Assembly: GCA_016214925.1 (NCBI GenBank)
Contig: JACRMO010000295.1
Location: 1 to 7,685 of the forward strand
Source: Gammaproteobacteria bacterium
Lineage (GTDB): Bacteria; Pseudomonadota; Gammaproteobacteria; Thiohalobacterales; Thiohalobacteraceae
Length of the DNA stretch: 7,685 nt
Direction of reading: 5' to 3'
In this document: positions 1 through 6,874 of the stretch, piece after piece
Layout of the letters: each line of letters opens with the position of its first letter
How positions within the stretch are numbered: position 1 is the stretch's first letter
Position numbers and translations under genes: made by a program
The notes under the pieces: generated by a model
Database searches by the model: none
What the model saw: only the letters and a program-made list of their open reading frames with translations
What the model was told of the DNA's origin: nothing

Positions 1-824
1 ACCAGCGTGGCGACCACGAGGATATTGCGGAAAGTTTCACCCAGCCGCGCGCGCAGTTCCGAAACGTCACTGAGCAGCGTCGCGTGCACAACCACTCCAT
101 TATCGCCTTGCACGGGATATTCAACCACCAGCCCGGTAGCGGCGGTGTCTTGCGCTGGCCAGCCCTTGGACTGGTATAACAATGCGCCGGACAGGGCCTG
201 CAACCGCAGCGGCATACCCAGTGCAGGCTCCAACATCTCCAGGCTATAGGCAGGATCCGCAATCACTTCGATATAGCCGCGCACCCGTAATCCGCCAATC
301 GGTACGATCTGACTGTAGAGCGGTTCCGCCTCGCCGCACATCGCCGAAATAACATGCAAGCGCTCGGGGCCGTGACGAGCCGCGGCACGCTCCAACAGGC
401 CCGGACAGGCCGCCTGTGTCGCGGGGAAGGCGCGCCGACCATCACTGGCGGCCGCAAGCAATTTGAACTGCGTATCGAACAGACGCAGCTGGATCAGGCG
501 TATCTCGCCCGCCGTCACGAAGTACTGGTGAAATTGCTCGTTCAACAACAATCCGAGAGTCGTATAGTCATGCGCGGCAAACGCGCGTTCGAAAGCAGAG
601 CTGGTCTGCACGCTCAGTCCCAGGGAACGCGCCGTTTCCTGCAATTCCGTCAAGGCATCGGTGACCGCCAGACCGACCAGTTCGGACAAGCCCCGACGCT
701 GATTCTCCAGCGTCAGGCGGTGGTAGATCTCACCGGTGACGAAAGCGAGCGACATGCCCAACGCGCCCATGATCAACACAACCATGGCGGTCAATGCACG
801 CAGCGATAACGGTCGAAGCGACAT
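1..824 (-). CDS. Membrane-anchored sensory protein, N-terminal 274 residues (3' end beyond window)
   Basis: An open frame runs from the ATG at 824-822 to the window edge with no stop, giving 274 complete codons. Residues about 9-30 (ALTAMVVLIMGALGMSLAFV) form a transmembrane helix after a short Arg-containing N-terminus. Residues about 31-262 form a soluble, presumably periplasmic, domain that begins with a long helix (TLENQRRGLSELVGLAVTD) and later has mixed alpha/beta character like a Cache-type sensor domain. A hydrophobic stretch starts again at about 268 (NILVVATL) and should be the second transmembrane helix. This is the usual N-terminal plan of receptors whose outputs are HAMP plus GGDEF/EAL, histidine kinase or chemoreceptor modules. 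The output lies outside the window, so its type cannot be stated. The gene starts 13 bp after the rhodanese stop, which suggests co-transcription. A weak GGA about 8 nt upstream could serve as ribosome binding site. The reading frame is secure; the family is uncertain. Confidence 0.75.
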   Translation of the reverse strand, partial: MSLRPLSLRALTAMVVLIMGALGMSLAFVTGEIYHRLTLENQRRGLSELVGLAVTDALTELQETARSLGLSVQTSSAFERAFAAHDYTTLGLLLNEQFHQYFVTAGEIRLIQLRLFDTQFKLLAAASDGRRAFPATQAACPGLLERAAARHGPERLHVISAMCGEAEPLYSQIVPIGGLRVRGYIEVIADPAYSLEMLEPALGMPLRLQALSGALLYQSKGWPAQDTAATGLVVEYPVQGDNGVVVHATLLSDVSELRARLGETFRNILVVATL

Positions 825-837
825 ACGTCTTATCCAC

Positions 838-1272
838 TCACAGCTTCGGGAACGGATACCCTTTCTGCTTCCATTCCTCAAAGCCGCCACGAAACCAATA
901 CAGCTGGGCATAGCCGCAGCTCTTGGCGATTTGCAGGGCGATCACGCTGCGGCCGCATTTCACACCATTACAATAGAACAGCGCCGGCGCACCCAACGCA
1001 GGAATCACGCCCTTGAGGCTGTCACAGGTCGTGTCAGTGTCCGGCAGACTCACCGAATCCTGGATATAACCCTGGCGTCGGTCGGCACGCTGGCGCGCAT
1101 CGACGATTATCAGATCGGGGATCTGCTCCGCAAGTTCAATCAGACCCTCGGCATCGACCCTGGTCACCCCCTTGATGGCCTCGGGAACGGCGATCTTGGC
1201 CGCCTCGGACAACATGGGCACCACCCCGCACAGGCAAATACATATCCATCGGACCCAGCGTCGCTTGTTCAT
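838..1272 (-). CDS. Exported single-domain rhodanese-like protein (144 aa)
   Basis: The protein starts with a Sec-type signal peptide: a basic n-region (NKRRWVRW), a hydrophobic core (ICICLCGVVPML) and a likely cleavage around SEA-A at residues 22-25. The mature part is one rhodanese domain. It has the CH2A-like stretch IIVDAR (about 55-60), then GYIQDSVSLP (about 68-77), the active-site loop CNGVKCGRS with candidate persulfide-carrying Cys101, and the C-terminal WFRGGFEEW motif (about 126-134). Rhodaneses carry sulfane sulfur as a cysteine persulfide; the sulfur donor and acceptor here are unknown. The predicted location is the periplasm. I chose the ATG at 1272 because GGAGGG lies just upstream and the signal peptide begins cleanly there. 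An in-frame ATG at 1296 would add eight residues with a poorer ribosome binding site. It lies 86 bp downstream of the Rieske gene and 13 bp upstream of the sensor gene. Confidence 0.88.
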   Translation of the reverse strand: MNKRRWVRWICICLCGVVPMLSEAAKIAVPEAIKGVTRVDAEGLIELAEQIPDLIIVDARQRADRRQGYIQDSVSLPDTDTTCDSLKGVIPALGAPALFYCNGVKCGRSVIALQIAKSCGYAQLYWFRGGFEEWKQKGYPFPKL

Positions 1273-1275
1273 AGA

Positions 1276-1281
1276 CCCTCC
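1276..1281 (-). promoter_or_regulatory. Ribosome binding site of the exported rhodanese gene
   Basis: On the minus strand GGAGGG is followed by TCT and the ATG at 1272. The spacing is short (3-4 nt), but this is the only good Shine-Dalgarno sequence here and it favours the ATG at 1272 over the in-frame ATG at 1296. Confidence 0.55.
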
Positions 1282-1358
1282 AAGCACATGTCGCATGCAT
1301 ACTCAATGAGATAGCGGCCAAGCAGCCCCCAGTGTTTAACCGCGGGTGTGCATCCATC

Positions 1359-1706
1359 TCAGCCGGCCATACTCACCCACCCCTCCACCACGCACACCGC
1401 CACCGGCGTCAGGGACTGACCCGTGCAGGGGCCGGCCACGCAGTGGCCATCGTCAATACGAAACAATGCCAAGTGCGTTGCGCACTGGATCAGCGTGCGG
1501 TCGAGGTTGAGAAACTGGTCCGGCTGCCAGTCGAGCGGACTGCCGGTGTGCGGGCAATGGTTCACGTAGGCGTACACGGCCGTGCCGCGTCTCACCAGGA
1601 AGATGTCCCGTAGTCCGAATTGCGTTTGGAGAGTAAAACCGCGTGTACCGGGGTCCGCCAAGTCATCCAGCCGACAGAGTCGCTGTTGTGTTAACGGCCC
1701 AGTCAT
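1359..1706 (-). CDS. Stand-alone Rieske [2Fe-2S] protein (115 aa)
   Basis: The small protein has the two Rieske cluster-binding motifs. CPH (Cys51, His53) lies within NHCPHTGSPLDW, and CATH (Cys75, His78) lies within LIQCATHLALF. Twenty-one residues separate the motifs, somewhat more than the 15-17 usual in dioxygenase ferredoxins. A second conserved-looking patch, CVAGPCTGQSL (89-99), follows. There is no signal peptide, Tat motif or transmembrane helix, so it should be a soluble cytoplasmic electron carrier or redox-sensing subunit rather than the bc1 Rieske protein. No oxygenase or nitrite reductase gene lies beside it, so its partner is unknown. It begins 33 bp after the stop of the giant gene and is preceded by AGGGAAGG at good spacing, which supports translation from an operon transcript. 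The family call is firm; the physiological role is not. Confidence 0.9.
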   Translation of the reverse strand: MTGPLTQQRLCRLDDLADPGTRGFTLQTQFGLRDIFLVRRGTAVYAYVNHCPHTGSPLDWQPDQFLNLDRTLIQCATHLALFRIDDGHCVAGPCTGQSLTPVAVCVVEGWVSMAG

Positions 1707-1712
1707 TCTATG

Positions 1713-1720
1713 CCTTCCCT
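1713..1720 (-). promoter_or_regulatory. Ribosome binding site of the Rieske gene
   Basis: AGGGAAGG on the minus strand lies 6 nt before the ATG at 1706. It sits in the 33-bp gap after the giant gene and supports the chosen start. Confidence 0.6.
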
Positions 1721-1739
1721 GCGAACCCCTGATTGGCCG

Positions 1740-4700
1740 CTAAAGATCTCGCGCCACTCTAAAGCCGAGATCGTCCATGCGCATGCTGGAGAGCTGTTGA
1801 TCGCGCTTGGTCAGGCGCAGCGTATTGGCGGGACTGTTGAAACCGCCGCCGCGGATCACCCGACGGGTACAACCCACACTTACCCAGGCACTGCCATCGG
1901 TCGGCGCCGATTCGTAATCCGGATGATAGCAATCCTGCACCCATTCGATGGCATTGCCAGCCGTATCGTACAGTCCCAGCGGATTGGCTGCGAAGCTGCC
2001 CACCGGTGCGGTGGAGCGCGCATCCCACTGGCTGCCGCAGTTGAAACAATTGGCGCGCTTTTCACCCGGGGTATTGCCCCACCAGTACAAACTGCGACCG
2101 TGGTTACCGCCGGCGTACTCCCATTCCGCCTCGGAAGGCAGGCGATAGCGTTTACCGGTTTGCTCGGACAGCCAACGGGCATAAGCCGTGGCATCCTCCC
2201 AACTCACATGCACCACCGGGCGACGCCCGCGACCGAGACCGTTGTCGTCCGGCAGGGCCCGGCCAGTTGCGCGCGCGAAGGCGTCGAATTCCTCGAAGGT
2301 CACTTCGTATCTGCCGATCGCGAAATGGCGTAGCGTCACATCGTGCTTGGGACGTTCGTTGAAATCCAACGAACTGGCCCCGCTGCCCATGACATAGCGT
2401 GCCGCGGCAATTTCAACCAACCGTGGCCCGCGACCACCTACACTCAAGTCATCCTGAAATTCCCGCCCCTTGGTCATGGCGACGTCGCTTACGACCGATT
2501 CCGGGGTCTCGACGCTGGCGACCTCTGGCGCGACCTCTGGCGCGACCTCGGGCGCGGGCGCGACAGGCGCCGCAACAGGAATCGCCGGTTTGGACGCCGC
2601 GGGCTGCTCAGCAGGCGCCACCGCCAGCACTTGGGACGCCGGCGCAGCGTCAGCGGCCGGCGGCGCCACCTCTACCGGTTTGCCAAACCAGAACACCGCG
2701 CCGACACCCAGCGCGCCCAATAGCACGCCGGCGGCCAAGCCCATCCACAGGCCCGCGCGGCTTGGCGTGGCCCCGGTGCGCACCGCCGACTCGGCAAGCT
2801 GTGCGGTTGGCGGCTGCGCCTGAACATCACGCGCCTGCAATTCCTGGCGTAGTTGCGCGACCTCTTGTTCCGCGTTCTCGCGCAGTTGGCGGGCTTCGTC
2901 CACCTGCTGCTGAATATCGCTTAGCTGGCTGCGCACGCGGGTCAATTCGTCGCTCACCGTCGCTGCCGTCGCCTGCTCACGCCACTGCTCGGCGTCGGCA
3001 CGCGCGCTAGCCGCATCTTCGCGCGCCTGGTCGAGCAGCAGGTGCAGCCGCTGCAATTCTTCGCTAATGGAATCGCCCACGCTGAGTTTGCGCGCCGTGG
3101 CCAGTTCTTCCCGCAGGCGTTGCATCTGCGTCTGGGTCGCCTCGATGTCGGCGGTCGTCGCCAGGCGCAGCTGGTCCAGCTCGGTCTGCAGCGCCTGTTG
3201 TTGTAGCGCCGTGGCCGTACGCAATTCCGTGAGCCGTTCATTCAATTCGGTACGCGCAGCTTCGGCAACATCCAGTCGCTCCTGGGCCGCATTCACCGCG
3301 GCTTCGCTACGCTCCAAGGCTGCGGCCGCTTCGGCCTTGGCCGACTCCATGTCCGCTTGCGTCGCCTGCGCGAGATTGCCGCGCTGCTCCAGTTCACGCG
3401 CCAGCGCCTTGCGGGCGCTGTCCAATTCGGAACGCAGCTCGTCCAGTTGCTCCGTCAAGGCCGCGCGGCCCGTGGCCTCGGCTTCCACCAACGCCTGCTG
3501 CTGCGCCTGTCGCAACTGTTCCAACTCGGTCTCGGCGGTACGCGCCGCTGCCGTCATTTCGGTCAACCGCGCGTCGGTCTCGGCGTGGGTGGCATCGGCC
3601 TCGCGTATCTGGTTCTGGGCCGCGTGCAATTGCTCACGCACCTGGGTCAGCAATTGCGTCTGTTCGTCCTGGCTGGAAGCCGCATCGGATTGCTGCTGCA
3701 ACAAGCGCTCAAGTTGCGACGTGGCTGCCGTCAATTCGCCGTGCAATGCATCGCGCTGGATCTGCACGGCGGCCACGGCCGCCTGCGCATCCTGCGCGCG
3801 TTGCTCGGCATTCGCTTGAGCATCGGCCAGCGCCTGCTCCAACGTGTGAATGCATTGTTCGGCCTCCGCCTGCTGAGTCGTCTGGGATTCCGTTGCGGCG
3901 ACGAGTTCGGCACGCAGGTCATCTGTTGCGGCGCGCAGATCGTTCTCGGCCTGCGCACGCGCCTGCTCGGTCGCGGCCAGCCGCGTCTCGAGTTCGGCAA
4001 CAGCGGCCTGCATCCGATCGCGCTCCGCCTGCACGGCGCTCGCCTCGGCCCGCGCCGTCGCGAGGTCTGCTTGGGTTTCGTCCAGCAATGCCTGCGCCGC
4101 CGCATGCTCCGCGGCCAAGGCCGTATGCGCGGCATTCAACGCGGCCTGTTCGGTCTGCTGCGTCTGGAGTTCGCGATGCGCCGTTCCCAGCGCGGCCTCC
4201 ATGCGTTGAATCTGTTCGCCGGCGTCCGCGCTCAAGGCCTGGACGCGTGTTTGCGCTTGCTCCAGGTCGGTGCGTAGGGCGTCGCGCTCCTGTTGGAGCT
4301 GTAACTGATCCTGCTGCAAGGCGGCGCGTTCGAGCGCGTCGGCATCAACGTGCTGGCGCAGCTCCACCAGCGTGGCCTCCAATTGCGTAACCTGCGCACT
4401 GGCATCCGCTTCGAGCGCGCGCACCCGCGCCTGCGTCTGTTCCAGTTCGGCATTCAAGCTCTGCTGTGCCTGCAGCGCCGTCGCGTGCGCCACCTGCAGT
4501 GCATCGCGCTCGTCGACGCTGGCCTGGTGTGCTGCCTGGGCGGCCGCGAGGTCGCTGTGCAGCCGCTCGCTTTCCGCCTGCGCGGTCGCCGCCACTTCGG
4601 CCTGATCGGCGCGGGCCGCGGTCAGCTCAGCGGCCAATTCCTCGCTGCGCGCCAGCGCCTGCTCGCGCTGTGCGTGCAGATCCGCTGCCGCTGTCGAGGC

Positions 4701-6767
4701 CTGCGCCAACTGCTGCGTGAGTGCCTCGATACGGTCCTGCAATTCGGCCAATGCGTGCTGGTCGGACTGCTGTTGGTCAGTGATGCGCGCGCGTTCTTCG
4801 GCAGACTGTTGCTCGTACGTGGCGAGGTGTGTCGCCATCTCGACACGGGTTTCTTCCAGCGCGGACAACTGCGCTTGCAGCGCCACGACCTGCTGCGAAG
4901 CGGCCGTCTGCACGGCTGCCAATGCCTGTGCGTGTTCCGCCTGCACGGCACTCTGCTGCTGCTCGGCGTCCCAACGCGCCTGTTCCAGAGAAGCGGTCGC
5001 CGCCTGTAGCGCCGCCTCCAACTCGCTCAGCCGCTGCGCCTGTTCCGCTTGCGATTGTGTACCCTGTTGTTGGGCCGCGCGTAGCGCGACCTCCAATTCC
5101 TGGATCCGACCGAGCTGCAAGGCAGCCTGTTCCGCCTGCGGTTGCAGGGCATCGATACGCGCTTGCAGCTGCGCCTGTTCGGCAAGCGCACCGGCGCGCC
5201 ATTGGGCATCGGCCGCACACGCCGCATCCAGCTCACCTACCCGGCTGCGTAGCGTGTTGAGTTCGTCCTGAACACTCGTTTCGTGGGCACGCCGTTCCGA
5301 CAGTTCCGCCTCCAGCGCCTCGGCCTGGGTGCGGATTGCCGCATCGGTCTGACGCTGAGTGTTGAGGGTGTCCTTCAGACCCTGCAATTCGCCGCGCGCC
5401 GCAACACCCTCTTGGCGTGATTCGATGAGGGTCTGTTCCAATTCCAGAATTTGTTCGCGTGACTCTTCCCGCAGCCGTTCCAGATCCTCCTGCAACGCAC
5501 TGACCCGCGCTACCAATTGTGCCTGCGCGGATTCCAAGGCCTGCTTTTCGCGCCGCAGGGAGTCCAGATTCCCCTGTAGCGCAGTCACCGCCTCCGCGGC
5601 GATTGTTGGCGCGGCGGTTTCCGCGGCCACGGTGGAAACGATCTGCGGTTTCAAGCTGACGACAGAGGCAACCGGCTCACTCGGGGTGGCAGGCACCACA
5701 GCGGCCGCGCTGCCCACCAACGCCTCGGCGGGCACTGCGCTGATCCCGTCGGTGAGCACATACACTTCAAAGCCACGCTGACTGAGCACGAAGGCGGCAC
5801 TGGCGCTACGGCGGCCGGTATCGCAACAGACGATGTAGCGGGTCGAGCTGTTCAGGCCATTGGCCTCCAGACGCAACGCGGACAAGGGGATGTTGCGGCT
5901 GCCTTGGATATGTACGTTCTCGAATTCGCCGGGCAGGCGCACATCCAGCCATGCGGCGCCTTTGCGCACCCAGGCCTCGGCACCCGCGTAATCGAGCTTG
6001 TTGAGCAGCGGTTCCTTGAGCAGTTCGACGAAATCCTTTTTCGCCAAGCGCATCAGCACGCCGTCGGTCATCATGGTGATGGTCGCGTTGCGCTTGGCGT
6101 CCGAGACCAGGGCATCCTCACCGAAGGCGTCACCGTCGGCCAGTTCCGCCAGCTTGACCTCCTTGGCATTGGCGGACGGCTTGCGGGACACCATGCAGCG
6201 CCCGTTTTTGATGATATAGAAATAGTCGCCTTCGCCGCCCTGCTGAATGATGGCGTCGCCGGCCTGCACCGGGACGGATTCGACCCGCATCAGCAGGCTC
6301 TGGATATTGGACGGGGGCAGTTTGAGAAAGGTCTGGGACTGGAGGATGCGTGTCATCCAGTCATCATCGTCGTCGTCGGAGATTTCGGAGACTTCATAGC
6401 CGGACGACTGATCCCAGGTCAGCATAATATCCAGCAGGCTGGAATCGATGCGCGCTATGACCACATTGGTCTTGGCGCGGGCGGTGACCTGACGGGGCTG
6501 CTGCTGGGCAATCGGATGGCGGCTGGCATCGCTGCCGGCCACGACCGCACCGACGATCTCATTGCCGGCCAACAGACTGATCTCGCCGTCCAGCACGTAG
6601 ACAGACTGGTCGTCCCGGTCGCCCGCTTTGAACACGAGGCGACCGGCGCGGACTTCCTCCACTACGGTCTTCTGCGCCACTTCGTTGAAATGCACCGGCG
6701 ACAATGCATTGAACGGTACGAGTACCTGGAGGGTCTTTTTGTCGATTATTTTCTGCGCTGCACTCAT
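1740..6767 (-). CDS. Giant multidomain membrane protein: cNMP-cNMP-rhodanese-coiled coil-TM-FGE/SUMF1-like (about 1675 aa)
   Basis: Domains in order, numbered from the ATG at 6767. Residues about 18-120 are a degenerate cyclic-nucleotide-binding fold without a phosphate-binding cassette. A run of six Asp follows (131-136). Residues about 142-253 are a second cNMP domain with a cassette-like GDAFGEDALVSDAKRNATI (Glu217, Arg226). Residues about 260-345 are a rhodanese domain with loop CDTGRRS (Cys315, Arg320). Residues about 395-1318 are an Ala/Gln/Glu-rich coiled coil, proline-free over 544-1318. Residues 1339-1361 are one transmembrane helix with Arg on its N-side, predicting N-in/C-out. Residues 1362-1446 are a Pro/Ala/Glu linker with APEV repeats. 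Residues 1448-1675 are an FGE-sulfatase domain (RLPSEAEWEYA, GLYDTAGNAIEWVQDC, RGGGF, LGFRVA) with four Cys but not the catalytic FGE pair. An alternative GTG start at 6773 adds two residues; neither start has a strong ribosome binding site. It is the first gene of the minus-strand cluster. Domain calls are strong; function is unknown. Confidence 0.9.
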   Translation of the reverse strand: MSAAQKIIDKKTLQVLVPFNALSPVHFNEVAQKTVVEEVRAGRLVFKAGDRDDQSVYVLDGEISLLAGNEIVGAVVAGSDASRHPIAQQQPRQVTARAKTNVVIARIDSSLLDIMLTWDQSSGYEVSEISDDDDDDWMTRILQSQTFLKLPPSNIQSLLMRVESVPVQAGDAIIQQGGEGDYFYIIKNGRCMVSRKPSANAKEVKLAELADGDAFGEDALVSDAKRNATITMMTDGVLMRLAKKDFVELLKEPLLNKLDYAGAEAWVRKGAAWLDVRLPGEFENVHIQGSRNIPLSALRLEANGLNSSTRYIVCCDTGRRSASAAFVLSQRGFEVYVLTDGISAVPAEALVGSAAAVVPATPSEPVASVVSLKPQIVSTVAAETAAPTIAAEAVTALQGNLDSLRREKQALESAQAQLVARVSALQEDLERLREESREQILELEQTLIESRQEGVAARGELQGLKDTLNTQRQTDAAIRTQAEALEAELSERRAHETSVQDELNTLRSRVGELDAACAADAQWRAGALAEQAQLQARIDALQPQAEQAALQLGRIQELEVALRAAQQQGTQSQAEQAQRLSELEAALQAATASLEQARWDAEQQQSAVQAEHAQALAAVQTAASQQVVALQAQLSALEETRVEMATHLATYEQQSAEERARITDQQQSDQHALAELQDRIEALTQQLAQASTAAADLHAQREQALARSEELAAELTAARADQAEVAATAQAESERLHSDLAAAQAAHQASVDERDALQVAHATALQAQQSLNAELEQTQARVRALEADASAQVTQLEATLVELRQHVDADALERAALQQDQLQLQQERDALRTDLEQAQTRVQALSADAGEQIQRMEAALGTAHRELQTQQTEQAALNAAHTALAAEHAAAQALLDETQADLATARAEASAVQAERDRMQAAVAELETRLAATEQARAQAENDLRAATDDLRAELVAATESQTTQQAEAEQCIHTLEQALADAQANAEQRAQDAQAAVAAVQIQRDALHGELTAATSQLERLLQQQSDAASSQDEQTQLLTQVREQLHAAQNQIREADATHAETDARLTEMTAAARTAETELEQLRQAQQQALVEAEATGRAALTEQLDELRSELDSARKALARELEQRGNLAQATQADMESAKAEAAAALERSEAAVNAAQERLDVAEAARTELNERLTELRTATALQQQALQTELDQLRLATTADIEATQTQMQRLREELATARKLSVGDSISEELQRLHLLLDQAREDAASARADAEQWREQATAATVSDELTRVRSQLSDIQQQVDEARQLRENAEQEVAQLRQELQARDVQAQPPTAQLAESAVRTGATPSRAGLWMGLAAGVLLGALGVGAVFWFGKPVEVAPPAADAAPASQVLAVAPAEQPAASKPAIPVAAPVAPAPEVAPEVAPEVASVETPESVVSDVAMTKGREFQDDLSVGGRGPRLVEIAAARYVMGSGASSLDFNERPKHDVTLRHFAIGRYEVTFEEFDAFARATGRALPDDNGLGRGRRPVVHVSWEDATAYARWLSEQTGKRYRLPSEAEWEYAGGNHGRSLYWWGNTPGEKRANCFNCGSQWDARSTAPVGSFAANPLGLYDTAGNAIEWVQDCYHPDYESAPTDGSAWVSVGCTRRVIRGGGFNSPANTLRLTKRDQQLSSMRMDDLGFRVARDL
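2525..2548 (-). repeat. 12-bp tandem repeat encoding PEVA units in the periplasmic linker
   Basis: Two exact copies of a 12-bp unit (ctggcgcgacct on the plus strand), with partial copies on both sides, encode the APEVAPEVAPEV stretch between the transmembrane helix and the FGE-like domain. The unit length is a multiple of three, so copy-number change would lengthen or shorten the linker without a frameshift. Confidence 0.85.
4173..4448 (-). repeat. Diverged 60-residue-period duplication inside the coiled-coil rod
   Basis: Residues 774-805 (ELEQTQARVRALEADA...) and 834-865 (DLEQAQTRVQALSADA...) align without gaps, with 15 of 32 positions identical by my count. The offset is exactly 60 residues (180 bp; copies at 4353-4448 and 4173-4268). 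This is above the background similarity of Ala/Gln-rich coils and suggests that part of the rod grew by internal duplication. It could also reflect strong constraint on the heptad pattern. Confidence 0.5.
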
Positions 6768-6812
6768 ACCCACTCAGCCGCGAGGAACCCTAAAAAATCA
6801 ATCCATTAGTCA

Positions 6813-6818
6813 ACTATA
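6813..6818 (-). promoter_or_regulatory. Possible -10 box for the giant-gene cluster
   Basis: TATAGT on the minus strand matches the sigma-70 -10 consensus at five of six positions and lies about 46 bp upstream of the ATG at 6767. No convincing -35 is found 16-18 bp upstream. A TTGACT abuts it downstream (6808-6813) and could instead be a -35 with a poor -10 (TAGGGT) 15 bp further on. The assignment is weak either way. Confidence 0.3.
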
Positions 6819-6824
6819 TGTGGT

Positions 6825-6840
6825 TACGCACTCTAGCGTA
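6825..6840. promoter_or_regulatory. Small inverted repeat just upstream of the candidate promoter
   Basis: The arms tacgc and gcgta (5 bp each) are separated by 6 bp. The site lies where a -35 box or an operator for the minus-strand cluster would be expected. It is short enough to occur by chance. Confidence 0.25.
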
Positions 6841-6862
6841 GTTTAGCGGCCGCAACCGGCCA

Positions 6863-6874
6863 ATGCTTAAGCAT
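6863..6874. promoter_or_regulatory. 12-bp perfect palindrome in the divergent intergenic region
   Basis: atgcttaagcat is its own reverse complement. It is flanked by ccggc on the left (6856-6860) and gccgg on the right, so the dyad extends outward with a 2-nt bulge. It lies about 96 bp upstream of the giant gene. It could be an operator for a dimeric regulator or a small hairpin; there is no T-run, so a terminator is unlikely. Confidence 0.35.

Noticed and set aside
1359..1706. Rieske subunit of the cytochrome bc1 complex
   Set aside because: It lacks the N-terminal membrane anchor/Tat signal and the bc1-type CTHLGC/CPCHGS motifs; it is a short soluble ferredoxin-type Rieske protein.
2525..2548. 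Direct repeats as a CRISPR array
   Set aside because: The units are 12 bp, adjacent, without spacers, and encode an in-frame protein linker.
3357..4277. Long plus-strand open frames (also 4350-5009, 3067-3819 and 5904-6809) opposite the giant gene
   Set aside because: They are antisense to the coiled-coil or head coding sequence. They consist of Leu/Arg/Gly-, Cys/Ser/Ala- or His-rich translations without domains or ribosome binding sites, and arise because GC-rich, Ala/Gln-biased codons avoid stops in other frames.
2800..5590. SMC, Rad50 or chromosome-segregation ATPase because of the long coiled coil
   Set aside because: There is no Walker A or Walker B motif, no ABC signature and no hinge domain; the ends are cNMP/rhodanese and TM/FGE-like domains instead.
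6819..6836. CRP-like binding site near the giant gene (TGTGG ... )
   Set aside because: Only one half-site resembles TGTGA; the other half does not match TCACA, so the cNMP link is not supported at DNA level.
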